Source: Phycisphaerae bacterium (GTDB lineage: Bacteria > Planctomycetota > Phycisphaerae > UBA1845). From it: a stretch of DNA of 64,000 nucleotides. Position numbers and translations under genes: made by a program. The DNA is taken from assembly GCA_028289375.1 (NCBI GenBank), contig JANQQK010000046.1:21169-85168 (forward strand). Direction: 5' to 3'. Positions 35,683-44,262 of the stretch are shown here, one piece after another. Within the stretch, counting starts at the first letter, position 1; the number at the start of each line of letters is the position of its first letter. The notes beneath the pieces are model-generated. The model had not been told where the DNA came from. It made no database searches and saw only the letters and a list, made by a program, of their open reading frames with translations.

Positions 35683-37713
35683 GTGACACAGGAGCAGGCA
35701 ACGACTTCGGCGCGTAGCTGCGATGGCCTGCAAAAACCAGGCAGCGTGCCGTTACCGGTCATCGGCGGCAGTGGTGGCACATCGAAAAAAATGCGCCAAT
35801 CGAAGGCTGGCAGGTGGCGGGCGATCTCCCTGATCGTCGTGCATCTGCTCATCATCGCCCATGTCATGCACTACCTTTACGCCGGCAGGACCGTTTCGCC
35901 GATCGAGCCGTCCGAGACGATGTACGCCCTCGAGAAGGGCGAAGTCAACGCTGGCGCGATCTTCTTCCTGCTCGCTCTGCTCTCGACCGTTGTCTTTGGT
36001 CGGTTCCTCTGCGGATGGGCCTGTCATCTCGTGGCCTATCAGGACTTCTGCGGCTGGCTGATGAAAAAGGTCGGCATTCGCCCTCAGCCATTCCGATCGC
36101 GACTGATGTTGTGGATTCCGTTCGGCGTGGCGGTGTACATGTTCATCTGGCCGACATTTGCGCGACTGGTTTTTCCACGCCTCGTTGAGCAGTTCCCCCA
36201 ACTCCTGGAAATGTTCCCGGTTTTCCTGCAACCGTTTTCCCAGATCGCCCCGAAACTGCCGGAATTCTCCAACAGCCTGATGACCAGCGAATTCTGGGAA
36301 ACCTTCCCCGGTCCCGTCTTCGCCGTGCTCACGATCGTCGTCTGCGGCTTGGCTGCCGTCTACTTTCTCGGTGCGAAAGGGTTCTGCTCCTACTCCTGTC
36401 CCTACGGCGGATTCTTCGCACCGCTGGACAAGCTGGCCGTCGGCAAAATCATGGTCACCGATGCCTGCGAGCACTGCGGACACTGCACCGCCAATTGCAC
36501 GTCCAACGTTCGCGTGCACGAAGAAGTCAAGCACTACGGGATGGTCGTTGACCCAGGATGCATGAAGTGCATGGATTGCGTCAGCGTTTGCCCGAACGAC
36601 GCGCTCTACTTCGGATTCAAAGCGGGAACCAAGAACAAGCTGCCCAGGACCGAGCGTCCCAGGAAGCAGTACGATCTCTCGCTCGGTGGAGAGGTTGTCT
36701 TTCTGACGATCTTCCTACTCGCGATGGCGTCTTTCCGTGGCATTTACGATGGGCCGCCATTTCTCATGTCGCTGACGCTTGGTGCGATCACGGCCTTTTT
36801 GTGCTTCCGGTTCTGGGCGTTGATCCGCAAGCCAACGGTACGGATTCAGAACATCAAGCTGAAGACCGCCGGCGCGATCGGCCCGAGCGGGTTCGCGTTC
36901 GCCGGACTGGCGTTGTGCTGGCTGGTATTCACCGCTCATTGCGGCTTCATTCAATACCACCGCTACATGGGCCAGCATTACCGCAACGAACATGTGCGCA
37001 CATCACTTCAGCCAAGCCCGGACCAGCACAAGCTGGTCGAGAAGAGCCACAACCATTTCAAAGTCGTTGAAGACTGGGGCTTGTTTGACTGGGTGCAGGT
37101 CAAGGTGGGATTGGCCACCTATCACTACTTCCACAAAGACGATGCCAAAGCCGAAGCAATACTCGAAGATGCCAAGAAACTCGCACCTGAGGACGCCGGG
37201 ATTCTCGACAATCTCGTCGAGTTGAAATTCAACCAGCGCAAATTCGATGAAGCCATCGCCACGGTCGAGGAACTGATGAAGGTCCGTGAACCGATCGCTC
37301 GAGACCATTTCCGCATCGCCGAGATCCACAGCGCCAAGGCTCAGTCCTTTGTCACACCAGGTCAGCAGCCAAGCGTCGAGGTTCAACAGAGGCTGCACGA
37401 TGAATGGAACAAAATGATCCAGGCCTACGAGCAGGGCCTCACACTCGATCCCGACAACGCGGCAGCCAACTTTGTCCTTGGCGCCAAGCTTGGTCGCATG
37501 GGCCGCTTCCAGGACGCCGTCCGCCATCTCGAGCGGGCTGTAAGATTTCAGCCGGAAGACGTAGAGGCGCACATCGAATTGGCCATTGCGTACTATGGCG
37601 CCGGCAGGGTCGAAGACGCCATCAGCACGATCATGAAAGCCGACGAACTCGCCCCCAACAATCCGCAGATTCTAGCCTATCTGCGCACCTTCCAGCAGCA
37701 AGGACCACGGTAG
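35683..37713 (+). CDS. Membrane polyferredoxin (NapH/CcoG-like) fused to TPR repeats
   Basis: The 676-residue protein has membrane helices near residues 47-65, 90-105, 141-157 and 209-229. The paired motifs CGWACH (110-115) and CSYSCPYGG (235-243) mark the NapH/CcoG family. Two ferredoxin sites follow: C262, C265, C268, C272 and C293, C296, C299, C303, each able to ligate one 4Fe-4S cluster. More helices lie at 335-380 and 402-420. From about 465 the protein is tetratricopeptide repeats (LGAKLGRMGRFQDAVRHLER). It probably passes electrons across or along the membrane to a partner held by the TPR. The GTG start has GGAG upstream. No reductase partner gene is adjacent. Confidence 0.85.
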   Translation: MTQEQATTSARSCDGLQKPGSVPLPVIGGSGGTSKKMRQSKAGRWRAISLIVVHLLIIAHVMHYLYAGRTVSPIEPSETMYALEKGEVNAGAIFFLLALLSTVVFGRFLCGWACHLVAYQDFCGWLMKKVGIRPQPFRSRLMLWIPFGVAVYMFIWPTFARLVFPRLVEQFPQLLEMFPVFLQPFSQIAPKLPEFSNSLMTSEFWETFPGPVFAVLTIVVCGLAAVYFLGAKGFCSYSCPYGGFFAPLDKLAVGKIMVTDACEHCGHCTANCTSNVRVHEEVKHYGMVVDPGCMKCMDCVSVCPNDALYFGFKAGTKNKLPRTERPRKQYDLSLGGEVVFLTIFLLAMASFRGIYDGPPFLMSLTLGAITAFLCFRFWALIRKPTVRIQNIKLKTAGAIGPSGFAFAGLALCWLVFTAHCGFIQYHRYMGQHYRNEHVRTSLQPSPDQHKLVEKSHNHFKVVEDWGLFDWVQVKVGLATYHYFHKDDAKAEAILEDAKKLAPEDAGILDNLVELKFNQRKFDEAIATVEELMKVREPIARDHFRIAEIHSAKAQSFVTPGQQPSVEVQQRLHDEWNKMIQAYEQGLTLDPDNAAANFVLGAKLGRMGRFQDAVRHLERAVRFQPEDVEAHIELAIAYYGAGRVEDAISTIMKADELAPNNPQILAYLRTFQQQGPR

Positions 37714-37794
37714 CTTGCCGATGATCTTCACAGTCGGTACCCTGAATATCCCGGGGTGGGACGATGCGTTGATCATCAGACAGGAAGCCATGCC

Positions 37795-38793
37795 ATGACC
37801 ACCGAGCCATTGACGCGTCCCATCATCACCATCGCCCAACACATCGCCGAAACGCAACGCAAGTTCCCGCAAGCCACCGGTGACCTTACGTGGATATTGT
37901 CCGGCATCACGCTGGCCACGCGAATCATCGAGTCCTACGTCCGTCGCGCGGGCATCGTGAACGTGCTCGGCGAATACGGCACGGAAAATGTCCACGGCGA
38001 GATCGTGCAGAAACTCGACCTCGTCGCCAATGAGACAATCCTTCGCGTGCTCGGGTATCGGGAGATCGTGGGCATCATGGTGTCCGAGGAGGACGACGAT
38101 CCTACGATCGTGAAATCCCCCGGTGCCGGCGGGAAATACATCATCCTGTTCGATCCACTCGACGGATCGAGCAACATCGACGTCAACGTCACCATCGGAA
38201 CGATCTTTTCCGTGCTGCGCTGCCGCGAGGACATTGACGAATCGGAAGGCGCGTTGCCGCACATCCTCCAACGCGGTTCCTATCAGGTCGCTGCGGGCTA
38301 CGTGGTATACGGCAGCAGCACGGTGATGGCCTACACCACCGGCGACGGCGTGCATCTGTTCACGCTCGATCCATCGATCGGCGCCTTCACGCTCCACACC
38401 GAGAATGTACGCATGCCCGCACAGGGCAAGACCTACAGTGTCAACGAGGCCTACTACGACTCTTTCCCCGCGCCGGTGCAGAACTACCTGAGTTGGACCA
38501 AGCAGAACGGCTATGGCCAGCGGTACATCGGATCGCTGGTGGCCGACTTCCACCGCACCCTGCTCAAGGGGGGCGTCTTCCTCTACCCGGCGACGGACAA
38601 GAACCCAAGCGGCAAACTGCGGTTGCTCTACGAAGCCAACCCGCTGGCGATGATCGCCGAGCAGGCCGGCGGTGCCGCGTGGGACTTCAACGAGCGCATC
38701 CTCGACAAACGCGCAGACGCCCTGCACGAAAGAACGCCGCTTGTCATCGGCAGCCGCGAAGAAGTGGATCGGGTGTTGTCGTTCCACAAGTAG
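37795..38793 (+). CDS. fbp: Fructose-1,6-bisphosphatase, class I
   Basis: FBPase hydrolyses fructose 1,6-bisphosphate to fructose 6-phosphate in gluconeogenesis. The metal and phosphate site is DPLDGSSNIDVNVTIG, with SEEDDD upstream. The YIGSLVADFHRTLLKGGVFLYP stretch and GGAAWDF also fit class I. The ATG at 37795 follows CAGGAAG; 13 extra upstream codons are not supported. Length 332 is normal. It follows the polyferredoxin gene by 81 nt and may be co-transcribed. The AMP-binding N-terminal segment looks short of the mammalian pattern, so allostery cannot be judged. Confidence 0.96.
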   Translation: MTTEPLTRPIITIAQHIAETQRKFPQATGDLTWILSGITLATRIIESYVRRAGIVNVLGEYGTENVHGEIVQKLDLVANETILRVLGYREIVGIMVSEEDDDPTIVKSPGAGGKYIILFDPLDGSSNIDVNVTIGTIFSVLRCREDIDESEGALPHILQRGSYQVAAGYVVYGSSTVMAYTTGDGVHLFTLDPSIGAFTLHTENVRMPAQGKTYSVNEAYYDSFPAPVQNYLSWTKQNGYGQRYIGSLVADFHRTLLKGGVFLYPATDKNPSGKLRLLYEANPLAMIAEQAGGAAWDFNERILDKRADALHERTPLVIGSREEVDRVLSFHK

Positions 38794-38895
38794 TGATATT
38801 CCCCTAGTGCCTGCTTCTCCCTGTTCCCGTGTCGCTGAAAAATTGTTGCGATCAACGCACGCTGGGCACTTTTTGACCGCCAAGGGGCGATAACC

Positions 38896-38926
38896 TTGTC
38901 CATTCTGAATTGGATTTTGCTACTGT
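38896..38926 (+). promoter_or_regulatory. Weak candidate promoter of the FG-GAP gene
   Basis: TTGTCC and TACTGT are 19 nt apart, with TGC before the -10 box as in extended -10 promoters. The leader would be about 80 nt and includes a short CCCGT/ACGGG hairpin. Confidence 0.27.
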
Positions 38927-39014
38927 AACGGACCGGGTTGGACTGCGGTGCTGACGCTGCGCCGCCATGGTCCCGTCCTGAACGGGTAACGGCGATTTCG
39001 AAAGGGTCATTTCT

Positions 39015-40790
39015 ATGGTGCGAAAGTCGAGTGGTTTGAGCGTGTGCGTCCTCGCATGTCTCGTGATCGGGGTCGGAATGGATCAGGCTTGGGCAGGCGG
39101 CGGTGGTGCCCTGAATTTCGTCGACAGCACCGGCGCTATGTCGTCGCTGTCTGAGCCGGCATCACCGAATGAGAAGGAAGTCGAGTTCGGCGATTACGAC
39201 CGCGACGGCGATCTGGATGTCGTCATCGCCAACGGTTTTTCCGATTTTCAAGTGCGTCGAAACAAGCTCTACCGCAACGACCTTGTCGAGACGGGATCGC
39301 TGCAGTTGGTCGAAGTGACCGGCACATCGGTCATCCCCGCATTCTCATCTGCTGACATCGCACGCAACGCCTTCTTCCGAGACTACAACGGTGACGGCTT
39401 CCTCGACATCATCATCGTGAACGACAACAACACCTCGGGCGACGCCGGTCGTACCAAGATCTACATTCAGGATTCGGCTGACAATACGTTCGATGAAGAA
39501 GGCGTGACGAGACTCGGCGCAGGCACCGGTGGCGCGGCATGCAGCGCTGTGTCTGCCGACTTCGACGGCGACAACGACATCGACCTCTACGTCGGCAATT
39601 ACCCCGGCCCCAGCCAGGATACGATGTACTTCAACGACGGCAGCGGTTTCTTCTCCGAAGTCACCGGCAGCAACGTTCCCGGCGACGGTGACTACACGGT
39701 CGACTGTGCTACGGGCGACATGAACGGCGACGGCAAGATCGACCTGCTCATCGCAAACTGGACCAACAACTTCATTTACTACAACGACAATCAGAATGCA
39801 GGTTCGGGCGAGGGTGACTTCAGCTACACGAACAGTGCTCAGGCCTTTGGCGGCGGCTCCAACGAGAACGCCATGGAAGCCGGCGACTTCGACGGCGACA
39901 ACGACCTCGATTTTTACTGGTCGGAAGGGCCCGGTGGCGACACGATCTACGTCAACACCGGCAACGACGTCAGCAACCGCGCCGTCTTCACCACCTTTAC
40001 CGCACTGCCCGCTTCGGTCCGATCCGAAACGTCCCGCAAAGCCACCGTCGCCGACTTCGACAACGACGGTCGCCTGGACATCTTCGTCATGAAGCAAAGC
40101 ACCCGTCCCACGCTGCTGCGGAATTGCTCGGTCGGCGGGACCCTCGAATTCGTCGACTGGACACCGGCAGGATTCCCCAACGGCTCGACGCTTGCCGGTT
40201 GGCATGCCGGTGCGATGGATGTCGATTCCGACGGCGACACCGACCTGGTCATCGGCACGCTCAGCAACGGCGACTTCCTCTTCTTGAACGACCCGACCCC
40301 GCCTTTGGAGGAGGACGTTCAAGGCTCAACGCTGCCCGAGATCTACAACGACGACCCGATTGCCATCAACGGCACCGTCGGCGTGTCGTCCTACACGCTC
40401 GAAGCTCTGGCACAGGGCACCGTTCCGCCGGCTGCAGCCAGCGCTGCCTCAGGCCCTTCCGCCGCCGGTTCAACAACCGATACATACACGCTGCCGGCCA
40501 TTCCAAGCGGTGCCAACGTCTCGGTGATTCTGAGCTCAGCCGACGACTACACGCTTGAGGTTCGCAATCCCAGCGGATCGGTCGCCGCCGTCTCGGAGCG
40601 TGGTGGCGATGGCGTGGAGGAAGTCGTGTCATTCGTGGCATCACAGTCCGGCGACTACACGATCAATGTCACCGCCAACGGCGTTCCGGTCGTGCCGACC
40701 GTTTCCGAATGGGGCATCGTCATCATGACCTTGCTCGTCTTGACCGCGGGCACGATCGTGTTCAACCGTCGCACGGTGGCCGTCGCCTAG
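39015..40790 (+). CDS. Secreted FG-GAP/VCBS-repeat protein with IPTL-CTERM sorting tail
   Basis: The 591-residue protein has a Sec signal (cleavage near AWAGG). About seven FG-GAP repeats with calcium-binding DxDxDGxxD loops follow, for instance DYDRDGDLDVVIANG, DYNGDGFLDIIIVND and DFDGDNDIDLYVGN. A pre-peptidase C-terminal-like beta domain spans about 445-555. The C-terminus reads VPTVSEWGIVIMTLLVL and then a short basic end, which matches the IPTL-CTERM tripartite sorting signal: motif, helix, Arg. The repeats imply a beta-propeller surface protein. The cognate sortase is not in this window. AAAGGG precedes the ATG, and a good terminator follows the stop. Confidence 0.88.
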   Translation: MVRKSSGLSVCVLACLVIGVGMDQAWAGGGGALNFVDSTGAMSSLSEPASPNEKEVEFGDYDRDGDLDVVIANGFSDFQVRRNKLYRNDLVETGSLQLVEVTGTSVIPAFSSADIARNAFFRDYNGDGFLDIIIVNDNNTSGDAGRTKIYIQDSADNTFDEEGVTRLGAGTGGAACSAVSADFDGDNDIDLYVGNYPGPSQDTMYFNDGSGFFSEVTGSNVPGDGDYTVDCATGDMNGDGKIDLLIANWTNNFIYYNDNQNAGSGEGDFSYTNSAQAFGGGSNENAMEAGDFDGDNDLDFYWSEGPGGDTIYVNTGNDVSNRAVFTTFTALPASVRSETSRKATVADFDNDGRLDIFVMKQSTRPTLLRNCSVGGTLEFVDWTPAGFPNGSTLAGWHAGAMDVDSDGDTDLVIGTLSNGDFLFLNDPTPPLEEDVQGSTLPEIYNDDPIAINGTVGVSSYTLEALAQGTVPPAAASAASGPSAAGSTTDTYTLPAIPSGANVSVILSSADDYTLEVRNPSGSVAAVSERGGDGVEEVVSFVASQSGDYTINVTANGVPVVPTVSEWGIVIMTLLVLTAGTIVFNRRTVAVA

Positions 40791-40823
40791 ACGAAAAAAC
40801 CACAACTTCCAACGCAATCAACC

Positions 40824-40855
40824 AAGCCCGGAGCTACCTGCTTCGGGCTTTTTTC
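40824..40855 (+). terminator. Rho-independent terminator of the FG-GAP gene
   Basis: AAGCCCG pairs with CGGGCTT across a 13-nt loop and is followed by TTTT. It ends 16 nt before the next ATG. Confidence 0.8.
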
Positions 40856-40870
40856 GTTAGGGTTTCAACC

Positions 40871-42025
40871 ATGAACCACCACCGATCCATGAAGAATCCC
40901 GGTTTGAACATCTCCCTTCTGGCCACCATGGCCATCGCCGCATTGCCCGCCCCGGCCGAAACGGAAGTGCCCGACGCCCCCGCCAGCCTGTCGACCGACG
41001 AGATGATCACCATCGCCGTCAACCAGCTCGTCTCGATTCAGGAGGACGGCGGGATGTGGCCTTACGAAGGCGTGTACCGCGTCGGCGGTGAAATACCAAT
41101 TGGCTACCGCGTCGGTGGAACCGCCATCGCGGGCGAGGCGCTGCTCTTCGCAGCCAAGCCGAGCAACAAGTCCGCGCAGGGGGCGTTGGACAAGGGCATC
41201 GCCTTCATTCTGAAACATCTCGAAGACCCGCTCATGCAACCAAGTCGCGAAAACCGCTACGACGTTCGCGTTTGGGGGCACGCGTACGCACTGCAATTCT
41301 TCTGCCATCTGCTCGACCAGAAGCGTGCAGGCCAGCGACAGGCCGACGTCAGGAAATGGGTCGACAAACTCACGCAGGCCCTGATTGTCGAACAACTGGA
41401 GGACGGCGGCTGGAACTACGCCACACGACGACGGCACGCCTCCTTTGTGACCGCCCCCGTCGTGCAGGCCCTTCTCTACGCCCGCACACAGGGCGCGGTA
41501 GTCCCACAGGACGTCTTCGAGCGAGCCGGCAAGGTCATGCAGGATAGCCGCGAGTCCAACGGCGCGTTTCATTACAGTGGTACGAAGTCAGCACGACGCC
41601 GCGACAAGTCACGCGCCAAGCTGCCCGGTTCGATCGCGCGGTCGCCCATCTGCGAAGCGACACTGCTGCTGATCGGAGATGGCTCGACCGAACGGATCAA
41701 GCAGTCCATCGATGCCTTCCACGAGCACTGGGACGAGTTGGAAAAACGCCGCAAACAGCATGGCACCCACGTACCGCCCTACGGCATCGCCCCATACTAC
41801 TTCTACTTCGCCCATCGCTACGCAGCACAAGCCATCGAGCTGCTCCCTGAGAAGGATCGCAAGCAGGAGCGCGCACGGTTTCTCGAGAAACTGCTCCGCA
41901 CGCGCGATGAAGACGGCACATGGAACGACCGCGTCTTCCCGCGATCGCGAAACTACGGAACAGCCATGTCCATCCTGGCGTTGCTTGGCGAGCGCACGCC
42001 GATGCCGCACCCGTTGGGCGGCTGA
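40871..42025 (+). CDS. Secreted alpha/alpha-toroid protein (prenyltransferase/squalene-cyclase-like repeats)
   Basis: The 384-residue protein has a signal peptide (cleavage near LPAPA, about residue 27). Helical repeats typical of terpenoid-cyclase toroids follow: VNQLVSIQEDGGMWPYEG, IVEQLEDGGWNYATRR and LLRTRDEDGTWNDR, each with the Q/E-DG-x-W pattern. No catalytic DxDD of squalene-hopene cyclase is seen, so it may be a binding scaffold, as in complement-like folds. The ATG at 40871 (or one six codons later) is only 16 nt after a terminator, so the promoter is not obvious. The role is unknown. Confidence 0.75.
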   Translation: MNHHRSMKNPGLNISLLATMAIAALPAPAETEVPDAPASLSTDEMITIAVNQLVSIQEDGGMWPYEGVYRVGGEIPIGYRVGGTAIAGEALLFAAKPSNKSAQGALDKGIAFILKHLEDPLMQPSRENRYDVRVWGHAYALQFFCHLLDQKRAGQRQADVRKWVDKLTQALIVEQLEDGGWNYATRRRHASFVTAPVVQALLYARTQGAVVPQDVFERAGKVMQDSRESNGAFHYSGTKSARRRDKSRAKLPGSIARSPICEATLLLIGDGSTERIKQSIDAFHEHWDELEKRRKQHGTHVPPYGIAPYYFYFAHRYAAQAIELLPEKDRKQERARFLEKLLRTRDEDGTWNDRVFPRSRNYGTAMSILALLGERTPMPHPLGG

Positions 42026-42148
42026 CCCCGCAGCCGATTCCGTATCGGCCCAATACTCCATTCTTGCTGTTTCGCGCTGAATTCAATCGGCGTGGAGCGT
42101 CTCGAATCGGCGTCGCCGATGTGCCGCCCGATCCCGTTGCTGGATCCA

Positions 42149-42367
42149 TTACGTCTGGTGCGCGCTGTCGACCGGTCGCGCACCAAACGCCGTCCCACAC
42201 TCCGGACAGACGCCGGAGACGTTCCCCGTCAGGTTGTACCGGCACTCCGCGCACCGCTCCGCCCCATCCGCCGCAAGCCCCGCCCCCCGCCGAATGAAAA
42301 ACACCAGCACCCCGAACGCCACCGCAATCGGCAACGTCATCACCAACAACAGCACCACAAACTGCAT
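42149..42367 (-). CDS. Small membrane protein with YNLTG zinc ribbon
   Basis: This 72-residue protein consists of one N-terminal membrane helix (about residues 3-25), a short linker, and a zinc ribbon CAECRYNLTGNVSGVCPECG, ending in a polar tail. It is the minimal form of the ribbon found in the proteins at 13441 and 20620. The ribbon sequence NVSGVCPECG is identical to that of the 20620 protein. The ATG at 42367 is used; the frame extends six codons upstream. It converges on the toroid gene. Function unknown. Confidence 0.75.
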   Translation of the reverse strand: MQFVVLLLVMTLPIAVAFGVLVFFIRRGAGLAADGAERCAECRYNLTGNVSGVCPECGTAFGARPVDSAHQT

Positions 42368-42483
42368 GTCCCCACGTATCGCCACAACCGCTCCTCCGGC
42401 ATGTCATCCCGTAGGCCATTCGTGAAAAGACCCAATTAACCCGGAGACACAAGGACCCCAATTGTTGCTCCTCGTGATCCACG

Positions 42484-43131
42484 TCATTGCTTCGACTTCT
42501 CTCGAATCATCGGTCGCCAAATAGTCTCATCAACTTTCGTCTCATAGGACGCTTCAATAATCGAGACAAGAAACGCCTTCTCATCCATCTCAGCCTCCTT
42601 CATCAGTCGATGAAAACTCGGGTTCGCCCACGCCAGCATAGCTGTCAGATCGAAACGCCATTCTCCATCGATCTTATTTAGGACGAACTTGAGCGGCGTT
42701 TCTTCGCCGGACATAATCGCAACGCCATTGGCACTATCGCCATACACGTTGATGTCACCGATCGCGAGCTTGCCGGCAGTCTCTCTGTCCAACCAATTCG
42801 ATTTTACAGCGTGAGAAATGAGTGCCCTCGGCGACATTGGCTTGAGCTGTTCAGCAGTCATCAGATGTCTCAACGAAAGAACAAGGCTCTTGTCGACCAG
42901 AGTCAGCGAATCAAATTCCTTCTTTGAGTCGTACAATGCGATCTGTTTCATTCGCGCGTAATACTTGACCGTGTTTTCATCGACCAACTTGGCCGCGGCA
43001 TCCCCGTCGCCATCCTGCAGTGCCTTGATGTATTGGTTGAACACGTCGCGCACACGGGATTCTTCAGGCACCACCACGTCAACATCACCGCACCCGAATA
43101 GCGAGAGAGCAACAAGCAGTACCGTCTTCAT
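42484..43131 (-). CDS. Putative lipoprotein of unknown function
   Basis: The 215-residue product starts with a short signal ending in SLFGC (lipobox, Cys14). The mature protein has a NTF2/SnoaL-like start (VRDVFNQYIKALQDGDGDAA), a pattern common in small exported proteins that measure or bind ligands, and a helix-rich remainder. AAGGG precedes the ATG. Base composition is visibly more AT-rich than in neighbours, which hints at recent acquisition. It is divergent from the prenyl synthase gene. No function can be named. Confidence 0.68.
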   Translation of the reverse strand: MKTVLLVALSLFGCGDVDVVVPEESRVRDVFNQYIKALQDGDGDAAAKLVDENTVKYYARMKQIALYDSKKEFDSLTLVDKSLVLSLRHLMTAEQLKPMSPRALISHAVKSNWLDRETAGKLAIGDINVYGDSANGVAIMSGEETPLKFVLNKIDGEWRFDLTAMLAWANPSFHRLMKEAEMDEKAFLVSIIEASYETKVDETIWRPMIREKSKQ

Positions 43132-43323
43132 TTGGTTTTCCCTTCTGATAAGTGATACAGCTTTGCCCAACCCCACGGATGATTGAGGCGAATTCAGCCA
43201 GGGTCAACGGGGAGTGTGGAGACGCTTGCCCCGCGTCCGTTTCGTGTTACCCTGCGTGGTTTGCCCGATTCTCCCAAGCGGTGCGAGGCCAACGATTTGC
43301 AACCGACGCCAACGGCACAAGAC

Positions 43324-44199
43324 ATGATCACCGACACGCTGGCACGATGGGCCGATGAGTTCGAGCCGAAACTGGCCAACCTGCTCACTCCCACCGACGA
43401 AACGCCCGCAGAACTCGTCGACGCCATGCGCTACGCCGCCCTCGGCGGTGGCAAACGCCTACGCCCCTTCCTCGTCACCCGTTGCTGCGAAATCCTCGGC
43501 GGATCCGACACAGACGCCCTCCCCGCCGCAGCCGCCATCGAATGCGTCCACGTGTTCTCCCTCGTCCACGACGATCTGCCCGCCATGGACGACGACGATC
43601 TGCGACGCGGACGCCCCACGTGTCACAAGAAATTCAACGAATGGCTGGCCATCCTCGCCGGCGACGGCCTGCTGACCTACGCCTTCGAACTCATCACCAC
43701 CCACGTGCCCGACCCCGCCCGCGCCGCATCCATCGTCCGCGAGTTGGCCGTCCGCACCGGCTGGTCCGGCATGATCGGCGGACAGGTAGCCGACATCCGC
43801 GGCGAAAACGAGCAGCCAACCCGCGAACGCGCCGAATACGTGCACGTACGTAAGACAGCCGCCCTGTTCGTCGGCGCCTGCCGCATGGGGGCAATCGCCG
43901 CCGGGGCATCGGCTGACAAAGTCGAGCAAATCGGTCGCTTTGGCCTCCATTTGGGTTGTGCGTTCCAGATCGCCGATGATTTATTGGACGTCACCGCCAC
44001 CGCCGACGAAATGGGCAAGGAGACCGGCAAGGACGCGTCTGCCGGCAAACAGTCCTTCCCCGCCGCGATCGGCGTGGATGCAAGCCGTCAAGCAGCACAG
44101 GAACAGGTCGACCTGGCGCTGGCGTGTCTGGACGATTTTGGCCCAGAAGCCGACGATCTGCGGCAACTGGCCATGTTCGTCGTCCGCCGGCGGCATTAG
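43324..44199 (+). CDS. ispA: Short-chain polyprenyl diphosphate synthase (FPP/GGPP synthase)
   Basis: The enzyme condenses IPP with allylic diphosphates. Both Asp-rich motifs are clear: HDDLPAMDDDDLRRGRP (first) and QIADDLLDVT (second). ALGGGKRLRP and KTAALF also match. The 291-residue length fits the IspA/CrtE class; exact chain length of the product cannot be read. The ATG at 43324 starts the domain; no strong Shine-Dalgarno is visible, and an in-frame TTG a few codons earlier is possible. dxs follows 63 nt downstream, so precursor supply and chain building are encoded together. Confidence 0.93.
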   Translation: MITDTLARWADEFEPKLANLLTPTDETPAELVDAMRYAALGGGKRLRPFLVTRCCEILGGSDTDALPAAAAIECVHVFSLVHDDLPAMDDDDLRRGRPTCHKKFNEWLAILAGDGLLTYAFELITTHVPDPARAASIVRELAVRTGWSGMIGGQVADIRGENEQPTRERAEYVHVRKTAALFVGACRMGAIAAGASADKVEQIGRFGLHLGCAFQIADDLLDVTATADEMGKETGKDASAGKQSFPAAIGVDASRQAAQEQVDLALACLDDFGPEADDLRQLAMFVVRRRH

Positions 44200-44262
44200 A
44201 ATACGGAAAACACCCCCGCACGAAGATTTCACAGTGGTCGCGGGTTGCTTCGGAGAGGTGCT

